This document shows positions 44,362 to 55,437 of a stretch of 64,000 nt of DNA, piece by piece. Source of the stretch: Sphagnum magellanicum (Eukaryota > Streptophyta > Sphagnopsida > Sphagnales > Sphagnaceae); assembly GCA_021904315.1 (NCBI GenBank), contig CM038923.1, forward strand, positions 2,170,001 to 2,234,000, written 5' to 3'. The position numbers were made by a program, and so were the translations under genes. The notes beneath the pieces are model-generated. The model was not told where the DNA came from and searched no databases. It saw only the letters and a program-made list of their open reading frames with translations. Within the stretch, counting starts at the first letter, position 1, and each line of letters opens with the position of its first letter.

Positions 44362-44871
44362 TATTGGAAACAAGTTGAAAAAAAGCAAGAAATGGAACAC
44401 TCAAGGTTCATGAAATAGAACAATTGTATTAACTAACAAGAATAATACAAAGGTTGTATGCTTTCAATTGATGCAATCATAAAACTATGGCTTGCAACAA
44501 CTAACAAAACTTGAAGGTTCTATGTGCACTCAAAAAACCATGAAAGGAAAGAATGAAAGACAACTCAAAACCACTCCATTATATACTATCTCTTAACCCT
44601 AAAGTAGTCGCCACTTAACCCTAACCTAGCCGCCACCAAACCCTAACCCTAGCCGCCGCCTAACCCTAACCGCCACCAAACCCTGACCCTAGCCGCCGCC
44701 TAACCGTAGCTGCCACCAATCCCTAACCCTAGCCACTGCCAAACCCTAAGTAGTCTCCACTTTTAAACCCTAACCTAACTACTACAAGGATGTGAATATT
44801 ATTCATCCTTTTGATGAATGTTTAACACATTCATCAATATTGGGAATTAGAAATGAATAGTATTTCTAACA
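44362..44871 (-). repeat. B5 5' LTR (510 bp)
   Basis: TATTGGAAACAAG...TATTTCTAACA with a telomere-like array at about 44595-44750. It is visibly more diverged from its partner LTR than the B4 pair. Confidence 0.94.
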
Positions 44872-45240
44872 TACATGGCCACTAGTCAATGCACCAAGGA
44901 GGCCATATGGTTGAGGAAGTTGATGGTAGATGTGGGACTTGTGCAAGTTGGAACAACAACCATCATGTGTGACAATCAAGGATGCATTGCACTTGCAAGG
45001 AACCCTACCCACCATTCTCGCACAAAGCACATTGACATACAACACCACTTCATTCGAGAGAAGTTGGAGAGTGGAGAAATAGGCCTTAAGTATTGCCCAA
45101 CTCAAAATATGGTGGCGAATGTGTTGACAAAGGCATTGGCAAAGGAGCGGCATCAAAACCTTACTAGAAGCATTGGATTGGGAGTCTTAGATTACTTGCA
45201 AAGTGGGAGTGTTAAAGATTATGATGTAGATGAAACATAG
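44872..45240 (+). pseudogene. pol: A5 RNase H C-terminal part
   Basis: Resumes A5 RNase H at TACATGGCC ([14 protein letters not shown]) and runs through [13 protein letters not shown] and KHIDIQHHF to the stop within the LTR (VKDYDVDET). The frame is open. It joins 33934 plus the 10-bp spacer without loss. Confidence 0.92.
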
Positions 45241-45523
45241 ATAATGGTGTGGTAGATATTAGAAACAATGTGTTAGATAAGTGTTGCAAGCAATCAAAGA
45301 CATAGGTAGATTTGAGATATGTTAGTACCACGAACATGTTAAAATAAGGAGGGAGAGAAATAGTTATCCCATATGGTTTGTCAATGTAGTGGTACATGGA
45401 AGGGAATAAAGAGCGAGGTTGGAGGGGAGTTGGATATCTCACTCCAAGCATTGTTCACATACTTGTGTGATCTATGTGCTTTTGATTACGCAATCTCTCC
45501 TCTGATCCTATTGTTTTTCAATA
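45210..45523 (+). repeat. A5 3' LTR (314 bp)
   Basis: TGTTAAAGATTATG...TTTTTCAATA, preceded by the polypurine tract AAAGTGGGAG. The end is intact and adjoins B2 RT sequence GGAGGTGAACATC. There is no 5' LTR partner in the window. Confidence 0.9.
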
Positions 45524-46667
45524 GGAGGTGAACATCTTGTGTGTAAGTTTCACAAGTCCTTGTATGGTTTGAAACAATCTCCAAGGGCATGGAAGCAAAA
45601 GTTAGATGCGTTTTTCAAAAGCATTGAATTTATGAAGAATGAAACCGATCCTAGTGTGTATGTTGCACAAGTGGGAGATGTGAAGTTTTTCATTGTGGTC
45701 TCTGTGGATGACCTCATTTTGGTGTGCAACGATCAAAACAAACATTGGCAAATCAAAAAGGAACTTAGTCAAAGGATTCAAATGGAGGACCTTGGGGAGT
45801 TGCATTTCTTTTTGGGGATTGAGGTGGAAAGGAATCGTGATGAACGACTCCTAAACATTAACCAAATCAAATACCTCAAGGAAATATTAAAGCGGTTTCA
45901 AATGGAAGAATGTAAGCCCATTGGAGTTCCATTGGATCCCAAAATGAAGTTACAAAGGAATGCGAATGGAAATGATGAATCAAAGGGATTTCCATATCAA
46001 CAAGCGATTGGGTCCTTGATGTATGTGATGTTGTGCACACGACTTGACTTGGCATACCCAAGAAGTGTGTTGAGTCAACACATGGCAAACCCTAACATGG
46101 AGCATTGGTTGGCCGTCAAATGAATCTTTCGATATTTGCAAGGTACGTTGAAAATGAAATTACAATTTGGTGCAACACCATCAGAGGAAGTGCTTGGATA
46201 TTGTAATGCAAATTGGGGTGGTGATCTTGAAGATAAGAGGTCCACCACAGGGTTTGTTTTCATGATCGGAGGTGGAGCCATTTCTTGGAGTAGCAAACAA
46301 CAACCTACAATGGCATTGTCCACCACTGAGGTAGAATACATGGCGAACACGCAAGCCACAAAAGAAGCCATATGGATAACAAAATTGACAATGGATTTAA
46401 GATCATGGAGGAGAAGAAAATGACTGTGATTCAATGCGACAATCAAGGTGCAATATCATTGACGAAGAATCCCATTCACCACGCACGAACGAAACACATT
46501 GATGCACAACATCATTTTGTTTGAGAAAGAGTTGAAAATGGAGAAGTTCAATTTGAATATTGGCCAACGGAACACATGGTGGTGGATGTCCTTACCAAGG
46601 CATTATCCAAAAAACGACATCATAAGTTGATAAACATGTTCGGATTAAAAATTTCATAGAATGGGAG
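45524..46667 (+). pseudogene. pol: B2 RT and RNase H (piece 4)
   Basis: Resumes family B at GGEHLVCKFHKSLYGLKQSPRAW and goes through RT. In this copy YVDD reads SVDD, so the first motif residue is lost. RNase H follows. Stops: TGA for Arg at 46121-46123 (VKRIFRY), others after 46423, and TGA near 46521. The RNase H first Asp is changed (GYCNANWGG). It ends with polypurine AATGGGAG and the 3' LTR. Confidence 0.88.
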
Positions 46668-47129
46668 TGTTAGAAATACTATTCATTTGTAATTCCCAAT
46701 GTTGATGAATGTGTTAAACATTCATCAAAAGGATGAATAATATTCACATCCTTGTAGTAGTTAGGTTAGGGTTTAGAAATGGAGGCTACTTAGGGCTTAG
46801 CGGTAGCTAGGGTTAGGGTTTGGTGGTGGCTAGGGTTAGGCGACGGCTATGGTTAGGGTTTTGTGGCGGCTAGGTTAAGGTTGAATGGTGGCTACTTTAG
46901 GGTTAGGAGAGAGTATATAATGGTGTGGTTTTGAGGTTTTTTTCATTATTTCCTTTCATGTTTTGAGTGCACATAGAACCTTCAAGCCTCAGTAGTAGTT
47001 ACAAACCATAGTTTTGTGATTGTAGCATTTGAAGCATACAACCCTTGTGATTTCTTGTTAGTTAATACGATTTTTTCCATTTCATGAACCTTGATTGTTT
47101 CATTTCTTGTTTTCAAGTTATTTCCAATA
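46668..47129 (+). repeat. B2 3' LTR (462 bp)
   Basis: TGTTAGAAATACTATTC...TTATTTCCAATA with a telomere-like block at about 46785-46905. The right flank is AGTTT. The other end of B2 is missing, so no duplicate can be tested. Confidence 0.9.
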
Positions 47130-47864
47130 AGTTTTTAGTCTTAATTTTGAAGTTAGTTTTTTTTGTAAAGTGATAATTCTTTGTGATCATCATTAATAGA
47201 GTTGAAAATTTGAGCAGATATAGAAGACATATATCTAATGTGTCTCTCAAAATCTCAAGAATTTTGGAGGAGTTGTTGAAAGTGAGTCGTAAGTCATTTT
47301 GTGTTCAGGTTCTAGTTTGAGGTGATTTCAAAGAAATAGCAAGATCTCTCATTTTATGAAGTTAAATGTGCTAAAATTTTGAAAGATGGTAGTAGACATA
47401 ATTTTTCATGCTTCACCAAAATTTCAGATTGATCCAAGGTCATATGTGAGCGGCGTAGCTTTGCAAAGTTGTGACAGAAGTTTGTTTTGAGAAGACATCA
47501 AAACAATTTTTTGAAGTGGAGCAAATACAACTTGGAAAAACTTGAAGGAAGGAATTTGAAGATTGGGAAGCGCAAATACATTATCAAGACCTTCATACAA
47601 AAGTGTGGTATGTAATCATGTACTTAATACCATACAAAATATTATACAAAATATGTACATATACGTAAAACTCATGTATAATATAAAATTTTGTATAATA
47701 CTCAATACATACATACATATGCAAGGTCCATCTTGTTTAACCTTAACCCTACCCTAATCCTAAAAACCTAAGGAAGGAAAACCTTAATCCTAATCGTAAA
47801 AACCCAAGGAAGGAATTAAAATCATTTATGAAACCCTAAGAAGACATTGAGTGTTGCCTTGAAA
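47130..47864. other. Unassigned AT-rich stretch before element C
   Basis: No ORF of note. It contains two imperfect copies of a CCTAA..CC..AAGGAAGGAA word at about 47755-47816. It may include the leader of C, but no 5' LTR matching 52136 onward was found by eye. Confidence 0.5.
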
Positions 47865-48840
47865 GATGGCGAATGGTCTTTTTCAAATTGTAATTGAGAA
47901 ACTAGACAAGAACAATTTTCAAGTGTGGAAATTTAGGATTATGAATTTCTTGATGGGGAAAAGCTACTTGAAATTCATAAATGGTGATGAGAAAAAACCT
48001 CCTCTCCCAAAAAACCCCACACAACAATAAATTCAAGCCAATAAAACTTAACATGAAAAAGTAAAGAAAGTCTTGTATTGGCTTTTTGTGAGTGTGTCCG
48101 ATTCCATGATTGTACATATTCAAGATGCAAAATCACTAAGTAAGCTTGAGATACATTGGTGAAGATGTATAGCACCAATACACAAGCCCGCAAAATGCAG
48201 TTTAAGCAATAGTTGCATAATCTACAAAAAAACAAGATGAACATCAGTGACTATTCTACAAAGGTGAAAAACCTTGCAGATACTCTTGCATATATAGGAG
48301 CCCCTGTAGATGATGAAGATCTAACAGTTATCACCTTGAATGGACTTGGAAAATACTATAGCTAGTTTTGTACTTCAATTATAGTTCGAGAAACATTTCT
48401 TAATTTTCAAGATTTAATAACACTACTTATAAGTGAAGAGATAAAAATTGTTGGTACTTCATCCAATGAAGGATCACAAGAAATTGCTTTCTACTCAAAT
48501 ACTAATACAAGTAGAGGTAGAGGTAGAGGTAGAGGTAGTAAAACTTCATTTCGAAGTTGACACGAAAGCTTGCACAGTGGACATCATCAACATGAAGGTT
48601 ACATTCATGGAGGTGGATGAAGAAACTTTGGAGGAAGAGAAAGTTGAAGAAGTAGTAGAGGTCATGGTGGAAGTCATCGATGTCAACAACCAAATAACAA
48701 CTCAAATTATTACTATTGCGGGAAACCTAGGCACATGGCAAAGAATTGTTATCAAAGGGAGCATGATGCACGAAATGAAAAATTGTAACAAGGGAATTAT
48801 GCCTCAACTAGCAATCAAGGTGATGAACAACTGTTTGTGA
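47865..48840 (+). pseudogene. gag: C gag with RG repeat and zinc knuckle
   Basis: Read across frames: MANGLFQIVIEKLDKNN, FQVWKFRIMNFLMGK, then a diverged UBN2-type gag region with words TNTQARKMQ-like and APVDDEDLTV. An RGRGRGRG stretch (48511-48538) and the knuckle CGKPRHMAKNC (first Cys at about 48717) follow. At least five stops are present (e.g. near 48028 and 48362). No single frame is intact. Confidence 0.8.
48511..48538 (+). repeat. GTAGAG hexamer microsatellite encoding Arg-Gly repeat
   Basis: About 4.7 units of GTAGAG. In the gag frame it reads alternating Arg and Gly, a basic RNA-binding-type segment common upstream of copia zinc knuckles. Confidence 0.85.
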
Positions 48841-48879
48841 TGCAACACATGGCAAATTCAATGATAGGAGGTGTATCAG

Positions 48880-50100
48880 ATAACAATGTATGGTATGTGG
48901 AATCTGGAGTTTCAAACCACATGACTAGTCATGGAGAATGGTTTAGAGACAAAGGATTTGAAAACACCAGGGTTTGTGGAAACTAGTGATGACACTACAC
49001 ATTCCATCACACAAATTGGCAAGGTGCCATTGTCCATGCAAAATGGGCAAACAAAGTACTTGAAAGATGTATTTCATGTTCCAACTATAACAAAAAATTT
49101 GGTTTCCATAAGCCAAATGGTGGAACAAGGTTTACAGGTGACATTAAACCCAAATGGATGTTTTGTGGAAGACATGAAGACCCAAGGCAAATTGATTACA
49201 AAAGGAGAAAAGAATGGACGAATGTTCACCTTAGATGTGAACATGCTTGAGATGAATTCCATGTTATTCACACATGGAAAAGGAGCTGGAGACATTGGAA
49301 TTTGGCACAAGCGGGTTGGCCATGTTAATTTACGTCTTAAACTAATGGAAAAAAAAGGTTGTTGGAAGTCTTCTTAAATTTGGAACAGAAGAGGTGATGT
49401 CAAAAGTTTGTGAAGCATGCCAATTGGGGAAGCAAGCTAGGCATCCATTCCTAGCTCAAACAACTCATGTAAGTTCCAAACCTTGGGAAATGATCCATTC
49501 AGATGTGTGGACCACGAAAACAGAATCCATTGGAGGATGTAAGTACTATGTGAGTTTCATTGATAACCACACAAGGAAGGTGTGGGTCTACTTCATGAAA
49601 CACAAAGGTGAAGTGTTTCCAACATTTTTTGAATTTCAAAGTAATGATGGAGAAGGAGAAAGGTGTGACCATCAAGTGCCTAAGGTCCAATGGAAGGGGA
49701 GAATATTTTTCAAATGAATTCAATGAGTACTTGAAGGAGCATGGAATTCAAAGGAAATACTCATGTAGTTATTCCCCACATCAGAATGGAATTTTTGAAA
49801 GGAAAAACAAGCACATTGTAAAAATAGCATGTGCCATGTTGAATGAGAAGAATTTGCCAAGCAACTTTTGGGTTGAAGCGGTAGCAACTATAGTATATAT
49901 CATGAATCGAACACCCACAACGACAGCTCAGGGCATGACACTTGAAGAAAAATTCATAGGCAAGAAACCCAATGTTTCACACTTCAGAGTGTTTGGTTAC
50001 ATTACATACGTGCATGTTCTTGATGAAAAGAGATCAAAATTAGACTCAAAAGCTAAAAAATGTATCTTCATTGGATGTTCCTTAGAAAAAAAAGGATAAA
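48880..50100 (+). pseudogene. pol: C protease and integrase
   Basis: The protease region reads WYVESGVSNHMT, so the catalytic Asp is replaced by Glu. Then comes VFHVPTITKNLVSISQM, the integrase HHCC (GIWHKRVGHVN ... CEACQLGKQ), first Asp (IHSDVWT), second acid region (LRSNGRGEYFS, Asp to Asn) and Glu (NGIFERKNK). Frame changes lie near 49370 and 49680. This copy is inactive. Confidence 0.85.
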
Positions 50101-50399
50101 CATGCTTCAATTCTTCCATTCGGAAGTTGCAAGTGAATAGAGATGTTGTGTTTGATGAGATGGTTAGGTGGTACTCACCACTGAAGGTAGCAAAAGATGG
50201 AGACGCTAGAATTGTTGATGTTTCATCAAATGTGGAACAAGAATCACAATTAATTAATGGACCACAAGAGTCTTCAATTAGTGGGTCAAGTAACACTCCA
50301 TGGAAAAGAAGATTAAGATCTTCAAACATTATACATGGTAGTTCCTAAACATCATTTAGAAATATTCATGTAGATGATGAGTCAAGTATTCAGAGAAGA

Positions 50400-51643
50400 A
50401 TGTGGGTGAAAAATCAAGAATCACTTCAGTCACTACTTTCAGAGTTCGAATGGCCAAGAAAACTTTGAAAACACCTGACAACAATAATGGAGTACGAAGA
50501 TCCACACGAGTCAAGTACCCTGTACAAAGACTCACATATGATGGCTTTGTAGCTCATCATTACGCATACATGGTGAAAGTTATACAGGAGGTTGAACCCA
50601 CTTGTTTTGAATAGGCGGTTGGAAACCCTAAATGGGATAATGCCATGAATGAAGAGATGGCGGCGTTGGATGCTAATGTTACTTGGGAATTGGTAGCTTT
50701 ACCAAAAGACAAGAAAGCAATTGGGTGCAAATGGGTGTATAAAGTCAAACACAATGTAGATGGATCTATGAGCAGATATAAAGCAAGATTGGTTACCAAA
50801 GGTTATGCCCAAACTTATGGCATAGACTATAAGGAGACCTATAGTCCAGCTGCTAAAATGACAACTATAAGAGCAATCATTGTTATGGCAGCAACAAAAG
50901 GATGGTCTTTACATCAAATGGATGTAAATAATGCTTTTCTTCATGGAGATTTATAAGAAATGTACATGGAACAACCACTAGGTTATGTGGATCAAACACA
51001 CCCTAATTTGGTTTATAGGTTGAAGAAAGCTTTGTATGGCTTGAAGCAAGCACCTAGAGCTTGGTTAGACAAGATAGGTCAGTATCTTATCACAAGTGGA
51101 TTTCAAACATCTAATGCAGATTTTTCACTATATGTGAAAAAGACAAATCATGGGATTGTAGTCATAGTCATTTAGGTTGATGACTTGATTATCACAGGAA
51201 ATAGTGATGAAAACATCTCTGACTTGAAAAAGCTTTTGAAGCAAAAGTTTGAGATGAAGGATTTGGGAAAGTTGCGTTACTTCCTCGACATTGAAGTAAT
51301 CCATTCCCCTAAAGGGATATGGTTACTACAAAGGCAATATGCCTTGCTCAAATTATCCGAATATGGGATGATGGGTTGCAAACCCATTTCAATTCCATTG
51401 GAGCAAAATGTGAAGTTAAGTGCAGATGAAGGAGACCTTGTGGAGGATACCATTATGTATAGACACATAGTGGGGAGTTTAATTTACATGACCATCACAA
51501 GGCTAGATTTGAATTATGCAGTTGGAGTGGTAAATCAATTCATGCAAACACCAGGAAAGTCACATTTGGATGTAGTGAGGCGCATATTGAGGTACATAAA
51601 ACATACTTTGCAATGTGAAATTTTTTATGAAACCAAGAACTAG
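50400..51643 (+). pseudogene. pol: C reverse transcriptase
   Basis: RT motifs [58 protein letters not shown]. The YVDD motif has Tyr replaced by TAG (51174-51176). FEMKDLGKLRYFL and GSLIYMTITRLDL follow. A stop also lies after HGDL (50955). Dead copy. Confidence 0.87.
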
Positions 51644-51649
51644 CACAAG

Positions 51650-52120
51650 TACATGGATACACAGATGCTGATTAGGTTAATAATGTTTCAAATAGAAGAT
51701 CAACCAGTGGTTTCATGTTTTCTTTTGGAAGTGGTGCTGTTAGTTGGAGTAGTAAGAAACAACCAATAGTTGCACTATCAAACACGGAGGCAAAATATAG
51801 AGGTGCAACAATTGTTGCATGTGAAGTAGTTTGGTTACAAAAACTACTATCAAATTTGGGACAATCAATGGATGCTCATGTTGTCATTTATTGTGATAAC
51901 ATCAGTAGCATACTACTCGCTAACAACCTGGTCTATCATGCTAGGACAAAGCATATTGAGGTGCATTACCACTTTATTAGAGAAAAAGTTCTAGTAAAAG
52001 AAATTTGACTTTATTCATGTCAGTATCGAGAATCAAGTTGCTGACAATTTCACAAAAGCTTTAGGTACATACAAGTTAAGGAAGTTTAGGAAAATGCTTG
52101 GTGTACTAAAAGTGAATTTA
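51650..52120 (+). pseudogene. pol: C RNase H
   Basis: RNase H with YTDAD (followed by a stop), SGFMFSFGSGAVSWSSKKQ, SNTEAKYRGA, CDNISSILLANN and KHIEVHYHFIREK. A frameshift near 52008 precedes the C-terminal NQVADNFTKAL-like sequence. Confidence 0.85.
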
Positions 52121-52123
52121 AGC

Positions 52124-52135
52124 TTGAGGGGGAAG
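52124..52135 (+). promoter_or_regulatory. C polypurine tract
   Basis: TTGAGGGGGAAG directly before TGTTGAGAATTC. Confidence 0.75.
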
Positions 52136-52440
52136 TGTTGAGAATTCAAGCTCAACTAATTAAGTTTCATTAGTTACCAAAGTAGGAAAGTAATTAGGTT
52201 ACTTTCACAAGGTTGAATTACTTTCTCTACTTATATTAGTTTGGTAATTTGTGCTTTGGTCTTTTAGTTAAATACCTTGGTGTTAATGGTTTGGCTTTTT
52301 TTTTTTCATTTCACAAGTTTGTATATTTCATGTGAGAAGAACCTTGAAAAGTTCTTGATGTTATGTTTCGTTTTATGAACAACGTATTTTAGTTTCCTTT
52401 CAATAAATAATTATGTTTGCACTTGAGTATATCTCCTATT
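52136..52440 (+). repeat. C 3' LTR, end approximate
   Basis: Starts TGTTGAGAATTCAAGCTC after the polypurine tract. A T run lies at 52298-52308 and AATAAATAATT at about 52403. With no second LTR to compare, the end between 52440 and 52500 is a guess. Confidence 0.6.
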
Positions 52441-53167
52441 TGGTATCTTGTTGGGGGCAGAACAAGGCGATGATTTCAACATTTGTTCCACCATCCATAT
52501 CAACATCGATAAAAAGGTGTCCCTCGCTACCATTTTCCTCGACTCCCATGTCATGAAGATTCACTTCATTTGGGGGAATTCTTATCCAAATAGAATTTCA
52601 ATGACTTGGGGTTGTATGTGAAAGCCCTCCCCAAAGGGACATAATTGATGTGATGCATAATTCATAATTTCCTAACCTTGCATATCAATTGCAATCGCAT
52701 TGGTTAGCTTCAACGTCTTGCTCAGGTTGACCCTAATCAAAGTAACCCAAAATGTTGTTGTTTAGAAGCGGACCTTTCACATTGGTTTAATTTGTCAAAT
52801 AAGGTAATGTGTAGGTTTATTTTATGGTGAGATGGTGCAAAACACAAATATTTTAGCCAAAGGCATGGTGATTATGGTGGGAGTTTTTACTCACATGCAT
52901 TATCATCCATTTCCAAAACAAAATTAGTAATCACGGTCATGGTAGCAATGAAGGTGAGGATTGCTATTTGGTGAACATGTGAATGTGAACATAAGCAAGT
53001 GAACATGATCAATTTTTTTTGGGAATCTTTTGTTGACACATGGCACATAATATTTGGTGATGTGGAGGAATATTCTACCACGTGTACATGGATGAAAATA
53101 ATTATGGATGAAAAATGGAAATAGATGAACAAAAAAGAAGATGAAGGAAACATGTTCACAAACAAAA
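52441..53167. other. No gene seen
   Basis: Moderately AT-rich DNA. Only short open frames without motifs. Probably decayed repeat sequence. Confidence 0.5.
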
Positions 53168-53336
53168 GTTATGTGTCAATCCAAATTCTACATGTTCACA
53201 ACTAAGAGGTATGTGTTAATTGAAACACCAAATGTTCATCTCCAAGAATATGTGTCAATCAAAACACCACTTCTTCATCTCCAAGAGGTATGTGTCAATT
53301 GAATCACCACCTTTTCATCTCCAAGAGGTATGTTCC
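53168..53336 (+). repeat. Degenerate tandem repeat, about 4 units of about 43 bp
   Basis: Units built on GTTCATCTCCAAGAGGTATG TGTCAATTGAAACACCA recur four times with drift. No coding role is evident. Confidence 0.8.
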
Positions 53337-53619
53337 CATTAGGAATTGAAACAATATGAGGCCACCCATTGTTTATACCATTTCAACCTGTTTTTTTATT
53401 TGAATTCAATCTTTCAAACCTCTTATGTTTAGGGTCATTCTTGTTGTTTGAAGAATCAAAATGCATCATTTCCCCCTCTCCACCCAAACTACCTAGCTCC
53501 ATCTTTTCTATAACTACCACTTGTTTGCAATTGCTAAACATCTATTTTACAATGGTAAAAAGAAAATTTACAGCAATGGTCACACCAAACACCTATGATT
53601 GAATACACTTTAACCTTAA

Positions 53620-54010
53620 GCATACTAGACAGAATATGTGAAATGATAAAAATGCCTTTGGAATTTCCAAGAGATCCCACCTTACTAGACCCCCTCAAGC
53701 AGTTGTTAAAAATCAAAACACATGGATTAGAATGGAAAAAACAAATGAATGGGTAACATGGCATTGGGTGAATGCAAAGATAAACAAAGAAAGTTTTGCA
53801 TTATTCAAACAAATTGTAAACATTCCAAAGGAGAATATGGAAGACTACCATGGGCAATGTTTGCACATGCCATGGATTTCTTCCAAGAATAAGCAAGTTT
53901 GAAAAAGTTGGTTCCAAAACATTTCTTCACAAATTTATTAAAGGATTTGTCAACAGAGGATTTGGTAACCCTTGGAAACCTCTTATCAATAGAATTTATG
54001 GAACCCAGTA
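53620..54010 (+). pseudogene. Decayed gag-like ruin, copy 1
   Basis: Reading across frames gives TNEWVTWHWVNAKIN, a segment like AMFAHAMDFFQE, then ASLKKLVPKHFFTNLLKDLS and EDLVTLGNLL. This looks like retroelement gag but I cannot assign the family. The same pattern recurs at 54820-55119. Confidence 0.5.
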
Positions 54011-54819
54011 AATGACTCTATGTAATTCTAAGCAAGCGAGCCAAGGTGCCACAAGATTTAAAGAACGACATGTTAAAACAACTTGTGAATCATCGGATGA
54101 TAGGCCCAACCCAAAACCATGAGATGTCTATGATAGTTGAAAAAAAAATGTCCCAACAATTGAATGAGAAACCAAAATACAATTATTTACAATAATTTGT
54201 GGTTCAATAGACTTTTTGATATGAACTAGGGCTAAAGTTGAACATAGAGGTTGCTCCTTGGAAAATCCAATAATTGATCCAAAATTATTGATTCTTTGAA
54301 CTCCAAAGGATGCATTATACAATACCCATTCAATCCATGGACCTCTAAAGGACGCAAATATAATACCCAATCGGTCCCTAGAATTCCAAATAATGCCTAC
54401 AAAACCCACATATAGTGATTGCATGGTCATTACATTTCAAATAAATTTCTAACTCCATTATATCGTTATTTATTGTATGTTTACATTTTTGGTATCATCA
54501 TTATCTTGTTACATTTTATATATGTCTAATATATTATTACATGCCTATTACCTCAACAAAATATTTGGATCCTCACACCCAATATTATTAATTGGAATAC
54601 TTGATTAAATTATTTAGTATTACCATCTCAATTGGATTTTCCCTAAACACTAACAAACATATCACTAATCATTGGCAAGCTAGCGTTCACAATTCAATGC
54701 ATGATTGAAAACACATTGTTGCATTGAATTTTGGACACAATTTTCAAGCAAATAAAATGACCATGGCTAGTTCCTCAAGATGATAATCGATTTGACCCAT
54801 TATGTGGACTAATAGAAAT
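54011..54819. other. No gene seen, AT-rich
   Basis: Strongly AT-rich, especially 54430-54660. A 100-codon minus-strand open frame (54128-54430) has no recognisable motif. Confidence 0.5.
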
Positions 54820-55119
54820 TAAGAAATGGGGGAGTCTACAAAAAGACAAAGTCAATAACATAGATGAGTGGGTTACCTAGTAGTGGGCAAACAAGCAGAC
54901 AAAAGTACAAGGTCTATTTATTGCCAAGAGAAGGCCAAGGCAAAACCCTTAATTAATAAAACAGGATACTAAAAAACTATCATTGGGCAATGTTTAAACA
55001 CACGATGGAATTCTTAAAATAGTACGCAAGCTTGAAAAAGCCACTTCCTAAACATTACTTTATTAGATTTCTAAAAGATTCATCAAACAAATACTTAATT
55101 ACCCTATTTGAATTATTAG
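54820..55119 (+). pseudogene. Decayed gag-like ruin, copy 2
   Basis: Parallel to copy 1: IDEWVT then WANKQTK, YHWAMFKHTMEFLK, ASLKKPLPKHYFIRFLKDSSN. It has several stops and is cut by the A6 LTR at 55125. Same orientation as copy 1, about 1.1 kb apart. Confidence 0.5.
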
Positions 55120-55124
55120 CAACA

Positions 55125-55437
55125 TGTTGAAAACAATAGGATCAGAGGAGAGATTGCACATTCAAAAGCACATAGATCACACAAGTACATGAACAATGCT
55201 TGGAGTGAGATTTCCAACTCTCCTCCAACCTTGCTCTTTATTCCCTTCCCTGTACCACCACATTGAAAAACCATATGGGATAAATATTTCTCTCCCTCCT
55301 TATTCTAACATGTTGGTGGTACTAACATATATCAAATCTACCTATGTCTTTGATTACTTGCAACACTAATCTATCACATAGTTTCTAATATCTATCACAC
55401 CATTATCTATGTTTCATCTACATCATAATCTTCAACA
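55125..55437 (-). repeat. A6 3' LTR (313 bp)
   Basis: TGTTGAAAACAATAGG...CTTCAACA. Differs from 61094-61407 at about seven to eight positions by eye. Confidence 0.92.

Larger units (their letters stand above)
39576..44871 (-). mobile_element. Family B element B5, full length, TSD TACAT
   Basis: Minus-strand element of 5296 bp: 3' LTR 39576-40096, 5' LTR 44362-44871. The duplicate TACAT is at 39571-39575 and 44872-44876. It is about 335 bp shorter than B4, mainly from a deletion in the linker. The polyprotein has several stops and frameshifts. It faces B4 tail to tail. Confidence 0.96.
31456..45523 (+). mobile_element. Family A element A5, 5'-truncated, split by B4 and B5
   Basis: Plus-strand family A sequence from the gag zinc-knuckle region to a complete 3' LTR, in two main parts (31456-33934 and 44872-45523). 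Two family B elements interrupt it at its RNase H. The 5' LTR, leader and most of gag are absent. The left edge is a direct fusion to B2 RT with 4 nt shared (AGGC), while the right edge is a normal LTR end. This implies a deletion that removed A5's 5' end together with about 255 bp of B2. Confidence 0.9.
12907..47129 (+). mobile_element. Family B element B2, outer host of the nest (four pieces)
   Basis: A plus-strand family B element whose pieces read continuously: 12916-12953 (gag), 18287-18863 (gag-PR), 29832-31455 (PR-IN-RT start), 45524-46667 (RT-RH), then 3' LTR 46668-47129. The gaps are filled by A3, B3 and A5. The 5' LTR, leader and gag start are missing and it begins at a junction with gypsy sequence. 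About 255 bp between MQLG-region RT positions is missing at A5. It must be older than everything inside it. Confidence 0.88.
47865..52440 (+). mobile_element. Older Ty1/copia element C (5' LTR not found)
   Basis: Plus-strand copia element with gag (MANGLFQIVIEKLD), zinc knuckle, PR, IN, RT, RNase H, a polypurine tract and a candidate 3' LTR. Its proteins are clearly distinct from families A and B and closer to Tnt1/RE-type copia polyproteins. There are many stops and frameshifts. The right boundary is approximate. Confidence 0.85.

Noticed and set aside
47130-47864. 5' LTR of element C
   Set aside because: No stretch matches the sequence starting TGTTGAGAATTC at 52136, so an LTR cannot be supported.
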